17,381 bases of DNA from Tissierellia bacterium (GTDB lineage Bacteria > Bacillota > Clostridia > Tissierellales > Tepidimicrobiaceae). Under the pieces are notes generated by a model that was not told the DNA's origin, ran no database searches, and worked only from the letters and a program-made list of their open reading frames with translations. A program made the position numbers and the translations under genes. The DNA is taken from contig JAAYRM010000082.1 of assembly GCA_012518745.1 (NCBI GenBank), forward strand, positions 1 to 17,381, given 5' to 3'. Shown piece by piece: positions 1-7,150 of this stretch (positions within the stretch are counted from its first letter, which is position 1; every line of letters starts with the position of its first letter).

Positions 1-530
1 CACAATACCTCATCATAGACCTTCTCTATACCCGCCTCCCCTCTATTTTCACTTTTATTTATATGTCCAATTACATGGGATAATATATTGATATCATCGT
101 ACCTTTCGATTCTATTTGCCATAAAAAATCTCTGATCGTTGACATCTAATGTTCTAGATGTCAGAGGTATATCCACAATGGTCCCCTTGGATTCTATATA
201 TTCATCCAATTGTAAGGCATTCATCCCGCTGTTCTTCATAATCGCATCCCTTAATACGGGATCCGATTCGATCTCCTCCTTAAAGAAGAATCCCGTTATC
301 ACCTTCTTCCTATTGGTCAATGGAATTAGATTCCTATCATATATAATCCCCCTATTTGGGGCCAGTCTTATCTCCTCCCCCCTCTGTTTCAAGGCCTGCA
401 CCCTTAGGGACTCGTGATTGATTATCTGGATCCAATATAACCTCGCGATTAGTAGGGTGAATATAAATGCGGAAAGAAGTACCATCTTTAGTATCCTATT
501 ACGCAATATAGACTTTCTCATCCTTGCCAT
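1..530 (-). CDS. Class B penicillin-binding protein, N-terminal part (truncated by window edge)
   Basis: This is the first 176 codons of a peptidoglycan transpeptidase that would cross-link the cell wall outside the membrane. A short basic N-terminus is followed by one membrane anchor (about residues 14-32), then the class B dimerisation region with RGIIYDRN at 60-67, HVIGHIN at 152-158 and GEAGIEKVYDEVL at 164-176. These are the usual landmarks of the PBP2/SpoVD/FtsI group. The SxxK, SxN and KTG active-site motifs would lie beyond the window, so activity cannot be judged. The ATG at 530 has a GGGGG stretch 7 nt upstream; an ATG three codons later (521) is an alternative with no better ribosome site. 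In Bacillus subtilis the class B protein PbpI lies a little downstream of the same U32 genes, so this may be its counterpart. A strong intrinsic terminator runs right up to the start codon, so expression depends on readthrough or an unseen promoter. Confidence 0.9.
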   Translation of the reverse strand, partial: MARMRKSILRNRILKMVLLSAFIFTLLIARLYWIQIINHESLRVQALKQRGEEIRLAPNRGIIYDRNLIPLTNRKKVITGFFFKEEIESDPVLRDAIMKNSGMNALQLDEYIESKGTIVDIPLTSRTLDVNDQRFFMANRIERYDDINILSHVIGHINKSENRGEAGIEKVYDEVL

Positions 531-576
531 AAAAAAACCCCCATCCATTGATAATTAGTATTACCAAATGATGGGG
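531..576 (-). terminator. Intrinsic terminator after the U32 gene, abutting the PBP start
   Basis: On the minus strand CCCCATC (570-576) pairs with GATGGGG (539-545), and the stem can be extended through AT/TA pairs with one or two bulges. The right arm is followed directly by seven T (531-537). The T run touches the ATG of the penicillin-binding protein at 530, and the G-rich right arm is also its only visible ribosome site. Confidence 0.8.
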
Positions 577-605
577 TAATCATTTAATTTAATATGGCTA
601 TTTTA

Positions 606-1838
606 CTATTCCGTTTCCCTACTTCTACGAAGCATATCCCAATTCTGCACCCTATGATCCATTTTCATCTTGATTATCTGCTGTGGATGTGGGGCCACCT
701 CTATCCTGTCTCCATCCTCATCCCACATCTCATCTATGGATTGAGTAAAATGCTTCCTATTCGGACCGAAGATTTCAATTCTATCCCCGATAAACATTCT
801 ATTCCTCTGTTCAATAGTTGCAATCTTGGCATCCTCGTCATAATCTAAAACGAGTCCTATATAATCATAGTTTCTAATATAGGAGCTAGTTTTAGATACC
901 TGATCCTTTCCGGTGGGCCTATCGAAATAGAACCCCGTAGTAAAATCCCGATAGCTAGCTTTTTTAATTTCATCCAACCATATCGGATCGAATATATAAT
1001 TTTCAGGGTCCGCGAGATATTCGTCTATTGCGGCCCTATAGGAACGAATAACAGTTGCCACATAATAGGAACTCTTAACCCTTCCCTCTATCTTAAAGCT
1101 CCCAATGCCGGTTTGAATCAATTCCGGAATATACTCGATCATGCACAGATCCTTGGAATTGAATATGAAGGTCCCCCTTTCATTCTCATATACGGGATAA
1201 AATTCACCCGGTCTTTTCTCCTCGACCAGGTTATATTTCCATCGACAGGGATGTGCACATTCCCCCCTATTAGCATCCCTCCCAGCCATGTAATTACTGA
1301 GTAGGCATCGCCCGGAATAGGATATACACATAGCCCCATGTACAAATGTTTCAATCTCCAAATCATCGGGAACCCTGTCTACTATGCTGCCAATTTCGCT
1401 TAGGGATAGTTCCCTTGCTAGCACTATCCTTCTAATCCCCAGCCCATACCAGAACATAATGGTTTCATAATTGGTAACACTGGCCTGCGTGCTGATGTGA
1501 ATTGGCAATTCTGGCACCGTCCTATTTATTATAGAGTATATGCCGGGATCTGATACGATCACCCCATCCACATCTATATCATATAAACGCCTAGCATAAT
1601 CATCCAATCCTTCTAAATCCTCATCATGAGGAACTATATTCATGGTTACATAAATCTTTTTATCCCTTCGATGGGCAAATTCTATTCCGTCTTTCATCTC
1701 ATCGAGGGTAAAGTTTTTAGATGTCTTTCTTAGCCCAAACTGCTCCCCGCCTAGATATACGGCATCGGCTCCATAATGGATAGCCATTTTCAATTTTTCC
1801 AAGTCTCCGGCGGGCGCTAGTAATTCTGGTTTATTCAA
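606..1838 (-). CDS. trhP: U32 family protein, TrhP-type tRNA U34 hydroxylation
   Basis: The 410-residue product belongs to the family once called peptidase U32. Members of this group (TrhP in Escherichia coli, YrrN and YrrO in B. subtilis) are needed to hydroxylate uridine 34 of tRNA to 5-hydroxyuridine, using prephenate metabolism. The N-terminus PELLAPAGD and the family signature around EtFVHGAMCISYSGRC (residues 163-178) are clear. Cysteines 171, 178, 194 and 198 are spaced as expected for an iron-sulfur cluster. The start is a TTG at 1836-1838, 9 nt after AAGGAGG; the gene overlaps the end of the methyltransferase gene by 8 nt, so the two are probably translationally coupled. That neighbour adds the methyl group to the product of this enzyme. 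Only one U32 gene is seen, of YrrO-like length, whereas B. subtilis has two side by side. The function is inferred from family and context. Confidence 0.88.
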   Translation of the reverse strand: MNKPELLAPAGDLEKLKMAIHYGADAVYLGGEQFGLRKTSKNFTLDEMKDGIEFAHRRDKKIYVTMNIVPHDEDLEGLDDYARRLYDIDVDGVIVSDPGIYSIINRTVPELPIHISTQASVTNYETIMFWYGLGIRRIVLARELSLSEIGSIVDRVPDDLEIETFVHGAMCISYSGRCLLSNYMAGRDANRGECAHPCRWKYNLVEEKRPGEFYPVYENERGTFIFNSKDLCMIEYIPELIQTGIGSFKIEGRVKSSYYVATVIRSYRAAIDEYLADPENYIFDPIWLDEIKKASYRDFTTGFYFDRPTGKDQVSKTSSYIRNYDYIGLVLDYDEDAKIATIEQRNRMFIGDRIEIFGPNRKHFTQSIDEMWDEDGDRIEVAPHPQQIIKMKMDHRVQNWDMLRRSRETE

Positions 1839-2490
1839 ATCTACATCCCTCCTTGTAGGTCAATGCTACCCCATCCCCCATGGGTATTATGCACGATTCA
1901 TAGCCGTCTAGATTACTTATATGGCTTAAATATTCCCTCATCCGCTTGACTATCGTTCTCTTTCGCCGAACAACCAAATCATCTGATGCCACCATGCCCT
2001 TAAACAATACATTGTCGGATATCAGCAGTCCACCATCCCTTAATAAATGCTTACAATGGTTGAAAAATTGTAGATATTGTCCCTTTGCAGCATCTAGAAA
2101 TATTAGATCAAATCCCTTATCTAGGTCAGGAAGTATGTCCTCCGCAACCCCATTCAACACCTCTATTCGATTCGCATATTCCGTCCTAGCTATATTATCC
2201 CTGGCTAATAGTACCATATCCTGTTGCCGCTCTATGGTGATTATATTGCAATCGCGTCCAGCCGCCATCGCCATTATTAACGCGGAATATCCTATAGCCG
2301 TTCCAATCTCCAATATATTTCTAGGTGAATGAATTTTTATCAACAATCTCAATAGCTGGGCCATATCCTTCCCTATTATTGGAATATGATTCGCTTCTGC
2401 ATATAACTCCAATTCCTTTAAATAACCATTGCTTTCCGGCAACATTGTACTTAGATATTCATCAATATATCCTTTATTTATATTGTTCAA
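1831..2490 (-). CDS. trmR: tRNA 5-hydroxyuridine(34) O-methyltransferase (YrrM/TrmR family)
   Basis: This is a 219-residue SAM-dependent class I O-methyltransferase. The SAM-binding motif I is ILEIGTAIGYSA at 59-70, an acidic loop ITIER lies at 84-88, and FLDAAKGQY at 131-139 with SDN at 158-160 is the metal-binding region typical of the catechol O-methyltransferase-like family. Its B. subtilis counterpart YrrM (TrmR) converts 5-hydroxyuridine to 5-methoxyuridine at the wobble position of tRNA, and both genomes place it directly after mltG and before the U32 gene. The start is a TTG at 2488-2490, six bases after GGAG. A 12-bp perfect hairpin separates it from mltG. The specific substrate is inferred from synteny and the U32 partner; by motif alone it could be any small-molecule O-methyltransferase. 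Confidence 0.85.
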   Translation of the reverse strand: MNNINKGYIDEYLSTMLPESNGYLKELELYAEANHIPIIGKDMAQLLRLLIKIHSPRNILEIGTAIGYSALIMAMAAGRDCNIITIERQQDMVLLARDNIARTEYANRIEVLNGVAEDILPDLDKGFDLIFLDAAKGQYLQFFNHCKHLLRDGGLLISDNVLFKGMVASDDLVVRRKRTIVKRMREYLSHISNLDGYESCIIPMGDGVALTYKEGCRFE

Positions 2491-2515
2491 CTATTTCTCC
2501 ATCCTTTTTACATAA

Positions 2516-2543
2516 ATTAATACGTGGATAACCACGTATTAAT
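2516..2543 (-). repeat. 12-bp perfect inverted repeat between mltG and trmR
   Basis: ATTAATACGTGG (2516-2527) and CCACGTATTAAT (2532-2543) form a perfect 12-bp stem with a four-base loop. On the minus strand the stem is followed by TTATG and then AAAAAGG, so it lacks a clean T run and is a poor terminator. It may be a weak attenuator, a processing or stability hairpin inside the operon mRNA, or a protein-binding dyad. Confidence 0.6.
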
Positions 2544-2553
2544 CTGTATAAGA

Positions 2554-3603
2554 TTATTTATTGGGATTTGCCTCTAGGTGTTCGCTATATGTCCTTGAGA
2601 ATACATGAGCCCCTGTTCCATCCTCCTTAGTCCTGAAGTATAGGTAATCCCCATCCGCAGGCCTTATTGCCGCTATCATGGATCCCTTACCAGGCGAAGC
2701 TATTGGGGCCGGAGGCAATCCTTTATTTATATAGGTATTATATTCAGACTCTATCCTGGTATCTTTATCCGATAACTCCTCCTTCCTCTCCTCCAACGCA
2801 TACTGCACGGTGGCACAGGATTGTAGGAGCATCCCCTGTTTCAACCTATTATAAAATACCGAGGATATCAATTCCCTTTCGTCATCTCGTTTTGCCTCCC
2901 TCTCGATAATGGAGGCTAGGGTCATTACCTCATTCAGGGATAGATCCACAGTATCCATATATTCCTCTATATTTTCCTCATATACCTGTTGAAATTGATC
3001 CAGCATCCTCCTAATTATATCATCTTCCGTGGAATCCGCATAGAATTCATAGGTAGATGGGAATAGATACCCCTCTAGCCCGGAACCTGCATCCAATTGT
3101 TTCAGAAATGGATAATCATCCTCGAAATATTCCTTATTAGAGGTCAGCTCTAAAAATTTCTCTCTATCTATCATACCCATCTCGGATAGTTCATCCGCTA
3201 TCTGCCGTATCTCATATCCTTCCGGAATGGTAACCTTCGACACATTTTTATTCTTGCCACCTTCGCTCAATACCTGAATTATATCATCTATATCCATTCC
3301 AGTATCCATTGAATAGAGCCCAGCCTTTAGGTTAGCCGACATATCATTCATCCTCACCACTATCTGAAAGATCAGTTCATTCCTTATCAATCCCCGCTCC
3401 TTCAATATATTGGCTATCCTCTTGGAACTAGCACCCTCAGGTATCTCTAGTTCCACCACCTTAGGATCATCAACTGAAATCGCCTCAACTGCCTTGATAT
3501 AATAGATAATTAAGGATGATATGAATAATAATACGACAAATGCCATTATCCAATAGATCTTTTTAATTTTTCTTTCACTTTTAGCATCTGTACTTCCCGC
3601 CAC
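2554..3603 (-). CDS. mltG: Endolytic murein transglycosylase MltG (YceG/YrrL)
   Basis: The 349-residue protein cuts nascent glycan strands at the outer face of the membrane and so limits their length. A basic N-terminus and a single membrane helix (about 17-37) are followed by a LysM-like region (about 45-120), then the catalytic YceG domain. Visible landmarks are LEGYLFPSTYEF at 176-187, the SIIEREA segment with the predicted catalytic glutamate E234, YNRL at 251-254 and the C-terminal block DYLYFRT...HVFSRTYSEH. The length is normal for the family. Translation starts at a GTG (3601-3603) preceded by GGCGGGGA. It lies 22 nt after the YlbF-like gene and upstream of trmR, as yrrL precedes yrrM in B. 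subtilis. The nearby class B penicillin-binding protein acts in the same process. Confidence 0.95.
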   Translation of the reverse strand: MAGSTDAKSERKIKKIYWIMAFVVLLFISSLIIYYIKAVEAISVDDPKVVELEIPEGASSKRIANILKERGLIRNELIFQIVVRMNDMSANLKAGLYSMDTGMDIDDIIQVLSEGGKNKNVSKVTIPEGYEIRQIADELSEMGMIDREKFLELTSNKEYFEDDYPFLKQLDAGSGLEGYLFPSTYEFYADSTEDDIIRRMLDQFQQVYEENIEEYMDTVDLSLNEVMTLASIIEREAKRDDERELISSVFYNRLKQGMLLQSCATVQYALEERKEELSDKDTRIESEYNTYINKGLPPAPIASPGKGSMIAAIRPADGDYLYFRTKEDGTGAHVFSRTYSEHLEANPNK

Positions 3604-3625
3604 AAGATCCCCGCCTTTATATTAT

Positions 3626-3964
3626 TTAATCCTGCTCTATCTCTATAGCTTTCCCAATAATATCGTTTATATCTTGGACTAGTTGGGAAAACCTCAGCTC
3701 CGCCGTGAAGAATTCATTTATCGATGTGTTGAGCATCAATACATTTTCTAGATTATTGGTCCTCTCAATTTCCTCTGGATCAACCTCTTTTCCTGCCATC
3801 TGATCCATTTGCATCTTCATAATCCTCTGTCTAAAATCCTCTACCATATTCTTATTCTTTTCATCCCCATATACTATTTTTCTTTTCTCCATATAGGTTC
3901 TATATTCCTCTGATTCCTTAATAGCTCTTGCTAAATTGTGGGCTTGATCATAGACATAGCTCAT
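3626..3964 (-). CDS. YlbF/YmcA-family protein
   Basis: The product is a 112-residue, mostly helical, soluble protein of the YlbF/YmcA/YheA family. The start MSYVYDQAHNLARAIKESEEY and the charged heptad-like middle fit that family; no catalytic motif is expected. In B. subtilis YlbF and YmcA, with YaaT, form the Y-complex that modulates RNase Y and mRNA maturation, while the related YheA has no settled role. Which of these this gene matches cannot be decided by eye. The ATG at 3964 has GGGGAGGA nine bases upstream. It is the first gene of a transcription unit that continues into mltG, with a promoter about 75 nt upstream, and it follows the RNase J terminator. The RNase J neighbour is suggestive of RNA metabolism but is no proof. 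Confidence 0.8.
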   Translation of the reverse strand: MSYVYDQAHNLARAIKESEEYRTYMEKRKIVYGDEKNKNMVEDFRQRIMKMQMDQMAGKEVDPEEIERTNNLENVLMLNTSINEFFTAELRFSQLVQDINDIIGKAIEIEQD

Positions 3965-4039
3965 AAATCAATTCCTCCCCATGAAATAGTTTTTGTAATA
4001 ATAGGATCTAGATAGAAAACCATCGATATCCTACCCAAT

Positions 4040-4068
4040 ATTATAACATTGATGAGAAATAATTTAAA
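4040..4068 (-). promoter_or_regulatory. SigA-type promoter of the ylbF-mltG-trmR-U32 unit
   Basis: Minus strand: TTTAAA (4063-4068), a 17-bp spacer, and a perfect TATAAT (4040-4045) preceded by TG at the extended -10 position. Transcription should start near 4033, giving a leader of about 70 nt. It sits just after the RNase J terminator, as expected for a new unit. Confidence 0.75.
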
Positions 4069-4077
4069 ACTAAATTT

Positions 4078-4116
4078 AAAAAAACTATCCTAGCACCTCG
4101 AGCATATGCTAGGATA
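4078..4116 (-). terminator. Intrinsic terminator after the RNase J gene
   Basis: TATCCTAGCA (4107-4116 read on minus) pairs perfectly with TGCTAGGATA (4086-4095), with an 11-base loop. It is followed by a G and then seven T (4078-4084). It begins 8 nt after the RNase J stop codon. Confidence 0.92.
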
Positions 4117-4123
4117 ATATCGA

Positions 4124-5788
4124 TTATACTTCCATAATTATGGGGAGTATCATCGGATTCCTCTTGATCCTGTCATAGATATATCCCCTCAACGCATCCC
4201 GTATGGCTGATTTCAAACTTGCCCAATCCGTTACGCGATTCTCTTCACATTTGAGCAATGCATCCCTTACTGCCATTCGAGCCTCATCCAGCAAGTCCTC
4301 AGATTCCCTTACATATACGAAACCTCTAGATATTATATCGGGACCCGCAATTACCTTGCCCTCTTGCCTACTCATCGTTACCACAACTATTATCAATCCA
4401 TCTTCCGATAGATGCTTCCTATCCCTCAATACTATATTTCCCACATCTCCAATCCCTAGACCATCTACCAATACATTACCCGATTGAACATATTGATTGA
4501 TCGCACCGGAATCCTTGGTAAACTCAATAACCGCCCCATTATCGGCGACGAATATGTCCTCCTCCGCCATGCCTAGTTCCTGCGCCAATTCGGCATGCCG
4601 CTTCAGATGTCGATGTTCGCCGTGCACCGGAATGAAGAATTTTGGTTTAATCAGTCTATGGATTAACTTTAGTTCCTCCCTGCAGGCATGGCCCGACACA
4701 TGGACCTCGGCCGTAGATTCATATATCACCTTGGTTCCAATCTCCATCAACTTATTGATTACGCTTGATACCGTCTTTTCGTTCCCGGGTATTGGGGTAG
4801 CGGATATTATAACCCAGTCTCCTGGTGTTAGTTCAATCCTCCTATGTTCCGAAAATGCCATCCGTGTCAATGCTGACATGGGTTCGCCCTGGCTTCCAGT
4901 GGTCAGTATCACTATTCTATCATCCGGGTACCTATTCATCTGGTTAACATCTATTATAGTGCCATCATTTACCCTTAGATACCCCATTTCTTTGGCCGTA
5001 TTTACCGTATTAATCATACTTCGTCCGGAAACAATTACCTTCTTATTATGCAATTCAGCCGCATCGATTGCCTGTTGCAACCTATGCACATTGGATGCGA
5101 AGGTTGCTATTATGATCCTCCCCGGGGCCTTCAGAAATACATCTTTAAAGGTTTCCCCCACAACCCTCTCGGACATGGTATATCCGGGCCTCTCCACATT
5201 TGTGCTATCGGCCATCAACGCTAGAACCCCTCTTTTACCTATCTCAGCGAACTTATGCAGGTCTATATAATTATCGTTTATGGGCGTCAGATCTACCTTG
5301 AAATCACCCGTATGGAAGACCGTGCCCACTGGTGTGTTGATAGCAAGCGCCACGCTATCTGGTATACTATGGCTAGTCTTTACAAATTCTATATCGAAGC
5401 AACCCAACTTCACCCGATCATTTGCTTGAACCTCGTTCAATCGCACATTGTTCAACCTATGTTCTCTTAACCTATTCATCACCAACCCCAAGGTTAACCT
5501 CGTTCCGTAAACCGGCAGATCCAACCTCTTGAGCACATAGGGCAATGCTCCAATATGATCCTCATGACCATGCGTCAATACTATCCCCTTTATCTTATCC
5601 TCATTTTTCAATAGATAATTGATATCCGGTATAACCAAATCGATTCCAAGCATCTCATCATCCGGAAAACTTAATCCGCAATCGATGATCACAATATCAT
5701 CCTTGTATTCAAAAACTGTAATATTTTTACCAATCTCTCCTAATCCACCTAGTGGAATAATCTTTAACTTGTCTGGCTCCGTTGCCAT
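4124..5788 (-). CDS. rnj: Ribonuclease J
   Basis: The product is a metallo-beta-lactamase/beta-CASP ribonuclease with 5'-3' exonuclease and endonuclease activity, central to mRNA decay and rRNA maturation in Firmicutes. The zinc motif HGHEDH is at 73-78, preceded by the family start KIIPLGGLGEIGKN at 8-21, and beta-CASP signatures (GRSM, ATPIPGNE, HVSGHA, PVHGEHRH) follow in order. The C-terminal domain ends in DRIKRNPMILPIIMEV. I chose the ATG at 5788, which gives 554 residues, the usual family length, with AGGAG eight bases upstream. An in-frame ATG at 5851 would add 21 residues that are not like the family, although AAGGG precedes it. The gene stands alone between the fur-type terminator and its own terminator, and no convincing promoter is visible in between. 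Confidence 0.96.
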   Translation of the reverse strand: MATEPDKLKIIPLGGLGEIGKNITVFEYKDDIVIIDCGLSFPDDEMLGIDLVIPDINYLLKNEDKIKGIVLTHGHEDHIGALPYVLKRLDLPVYGTRLTLGLVMNRLREHRLNNVRLNEVQANDRVKLGCFDIEFVKTSHSIPDSVALAINTPVGTVFHTGDFKVDLTPINDNYIDLHKFAEIGKRGVLALMADSTNVERPGYTMSERVVGETFKDVFLKAPGRIIIATFASNVHRLQQAIDAAELHNKKVIVSGRSMINTVNTAKEMGYLRVNDGTIIDVNQMNRYPDDRIVILTTGSQGEPMSALTRMAFSEHRRIELTPGDWVIISATPIPGNEKTVSSVINKLMEIGTKVIYESTAEVHVSGHACREELKLIHRLIKPKFFIPVHGEHRHLKRHAELAQELGMAEEDIFVADNGAVIEFTKDSGAINQYVQSGNVLVDGLGIGDVGNIVLRDRKHLSEDGLIIVVVTMSRQEGKVIAGPDIISRGFVYVRESEDLLDEARMAVRDALLKCEENRVTDWASLKSAIRDALRGYIYDRIKRNPMILPIIMEV

Positions 5789-5863
5789 TTTATCATCTCC
5801 TCTTCCTATTAACTTCTCCATTTTTCGATAGATATAATCGTTAAAAAACATTGCGATATACCC

Positions 5864-5895
5864 TTAAAAAAATGAATCCCAAAATGGGATTCATT
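5864..5895 (-). terminator. Intrinsic terminator overlapping the end of the Fur-family gene
   Basis: AATGAATCCC (5886-5895 read on minus) pairs with GGGATTCATT (5871-5880), a perfect 10-bp stem with a five-base loop, followed by a run of T (5864-5872). The stem includes bases of the stop codon at 5894-5896. Confidence 0.9.
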
Positions 5896-6328
5896 ATTGG
5901 CAGTCAGTGCAGTATCCAAAAAACTTTACATTATGATCTACAACTTTAAAATCATTCTCATCTTCGATTTGTTTTTCTAAGCTTTTCAAATGATCCAATT
6001 TAACTTCCATTACTCTTCCGCAATTTAAGCATATTAAATGATGGTGTTGCTCTTCTTCCGAATCATAATTTAATTCATACCTATTATATCCATCATCAAA
6101 ATTTAATCTACAGATTATATTCAATTTTTCTAAAAGCTGCAAGGTCCGATATACTGTAGCTATACCGATCTCTGGATATTTGGTCTTCACGATATCATAA
6201 ATCTCTTCCGGGGTTAAGTGTTCATCGCGATTTTCAATGATCGCATCCAATATCACGCGTCTTTGCGTGGTCATCTTATGCCCCTTCTCCTTAAGCCTTT
6301 TCCTAAGATCCTCCATATCAATGCCCAT
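5894..6328 (-). CDS. Fur-family metal or peroxide responsive repressor
   Basis: This is a 144-residue DNA-binding regulator. A winged helix occupies the first 80 or so residues, including TTQRRVILDAI (20-30), HLTPEEIY (37-44) and IATVYRTLQLLE (56-67), the recognition helix. The metal-binding dimerisation half has HHH at 95-97, C100-x2-C103 and C140-x2-C143; the four cysteines form the structural zinc site of this family. The GYNRYEL and HHHLICLNCG segments resemble classic Fur, but PerR or Zur cannot be excluded from sequence alone. The ATG at 6328 follows GGGTG by six bases. It has its own promoter and terminator, so it is a one-gene unit inside a conserved translation and cell-wall cluster. 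The promoter contains the palindrome ATATCGATAT (6361-6370), which overlaps the -10 and could serve autoregulation, but it does not match a classic Fur box. Confidence 0.92.
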   Translation of the reverse strand: MGIDMEDLRKRLKEKGHKMTTQRRVILDAIIENRDEHLTPEEIYDIVKTKYPEIGIATVYRTLQLLEKLNIICRLNFDDGYNRYELNYDSEEEQHHHLICLNCGRVMEVKLDHLKSLEKQIEDENDFKVVDHNVKFFGYCTDCQ

Positions 6329-6357
6329 AATTTCACCCGCTTATTCTTCTATACTAT

Positions 6358-6386
6358 AGGATATCGATATAGAGACTCTTTGTCAA
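6358..6386 (-). promoter_or_regulatory. Promoter of the Fur-family gene
   Basis: Minus strand: perfect -35 TTGACA (6381-6386), 17-bp spacer, -10 TATCCT (6358-6363, four of six consensus bases). The predicted start is near 6351, giving a leader of about 23 nt. The palindrome ATATCGATAT overlaps the -10 edge. The promoter begins 12 nt after the DUF1292 stop codon, with no terminator seen between. Confidence 0.7.
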
Positions 6387-6398
6387 CTATAAGAAAAC

Positions 6399-6650
6399 CT
6401 ATTGTAATTTTTCTTCTTGTATCTCCTCATAGGCCTCGATCACATAGGCCAATTCCTCCTCATCATCTATACCCACCAATATGGATTGACCTTGGCTATC
6501 GTATTCAATTCTCAGTAAATATATCGGTTCATCTAGATCCTCCAATGGTAATAACGCGGCATAATCGAGATCGTTCAATCCAAAGGTCGCCAATACCTTG
6601 AAATCTTTCTCATCCCCCATCTCATCCAATAGAGTTATTATATCATCCAT
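6399..6650 (-). CDS. DUF1292 protein, YrzB-like
   Basis: The product is an 83-residue acidic protein of the DUF1292 (YrzB) family, whose function is unknown. It begins MDDIITLLDEMGDEKDFKVL and carries the usual block of alternating hydrophobic and acidic residues ending in DEEELAYVIEAYEE. No signal peptide, membrane helix or catalytic motif is visible. The ATG lies only 4 nt after the ruvX stop codon, with AGGTGA overlapping that stop, so it is almost certainly co-translated with ruvX. The same ruvX-yrzB pair occurs in B. subtilis. The spacing and conserved order support a real gene, not a chance reading frame. Confidence 0.9.
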   Translation of the reverse strand: MDDIITLLDEMGDEKDFKVLATFGLNDLDYAALLPLEDLDEPIYLLRIEYDSQGQSILVGIDDEEELAYVIEAYEEIQEEKLQ

Positions 6651-6654
6651 GCAC

Positions 6655-7071
6655 TCACCTTCCTATCCTATCAAGATACGTTTGCAATATATAGGTTGCA
6701 GCCACCTTATCAATTACCCTTCTTCTACCCCTCCTACTCACATCCCCCTCTATCAGCATCCGCTCTGCAGCCTTGGTAGTCAATCGCTCATCTTCCAATA
6801 CGACCATGATATCGAACCTATCCCTCAATTTATCTACAAAATTCAATACCTTCTCCCCTTGTGGACCTATCGTATTGTTCATATTCTTTGGAAGGCCCAC
6901 TATCATCTTGGTTATATTATAATCTTCGATAATATCATCGATCCGATCCATATCCTCTCTAAGGTTCTTCCTTGCAATCGTCTCAAGCCCCTGCGCAGTA
7001 ATCAATAGGGGATCGCTTATGGCTATGCCAATGGTCTTGTCCCCTATATCCAATCCCATAACTCTTTCCAT
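6655..7071 (-). CDS. ruvX: RuvX/YqgF, Holliday junction resolvase-like nuclease (pre-16S rRNA processing)
   Basis: This 138-residue protein has the RNase H-like fold of the YqgF family. It is annotated as a putative Holliday junction resolvase and in E. coli is linked to 5'-end maturation of 16S rRNA. The sequence shows MGLDIGDKTIG with catalytic D8, IVGLPKNMNN at 57-66, the VLEDERLTT block with acidic residues at 93-95, and IDKVAA with D121, which supply the usual acidic triad. Length is typical. The ATG at 7071 follows GGGTG by seven bases. The gene keeps its conserved place between ireB and yrzB, but here a large envelope-protein gene is inserted upstream of it, with about 80 nt between them that show no promoter or terminator. 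Confidence 0.95.
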   Translation of the reverse strand: MERVMGLDIGDKTIGIAISDPLLITAQGLETIARKNLREDMDRIDDIIEDYNITKMIVGLPKNMNNTIGPQGEKVLNFVDKLRDRFDIMVVLEDERLTTKAAERMLIEGDVSRRGRRRVIDKVAATYILQTYLDRIGR

Positions 7072-7150
7072 TCTATTTCACCCGCCATGTTCAGATTTCG
7101 ATACCATACACCGAATGTCTGTTGTTTTCAGCATCCATCCCTATTCACCG

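Noticed and set aside
1946..2332. A 128-codon plus-strand open frame
   Set aside because: It is antisense to the clear trmR gene and shows no protein features of its own.
4497..5270. A 257-codon open frame on the plus strand
   Set aside because: It lies fully opposite the RNase J gene, has no ribosome site or family features, and is a mirror of that gene's codon pattern.
5789..5851. An RNase J start at the upstream ATG (5851)
   Set aside because: It would add 21 residues not like the family, while the ATG at 5788 has a good ribosome site and gives the usual length. It is kept as an alternative in the findings.
7091..7138. A 15-codon minus-strand frame between the 707-residue gene and ruvX
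   Set aside because: It has only a weak ribosome site, no recognisable leader-peptide pattern and no terminator next to it.
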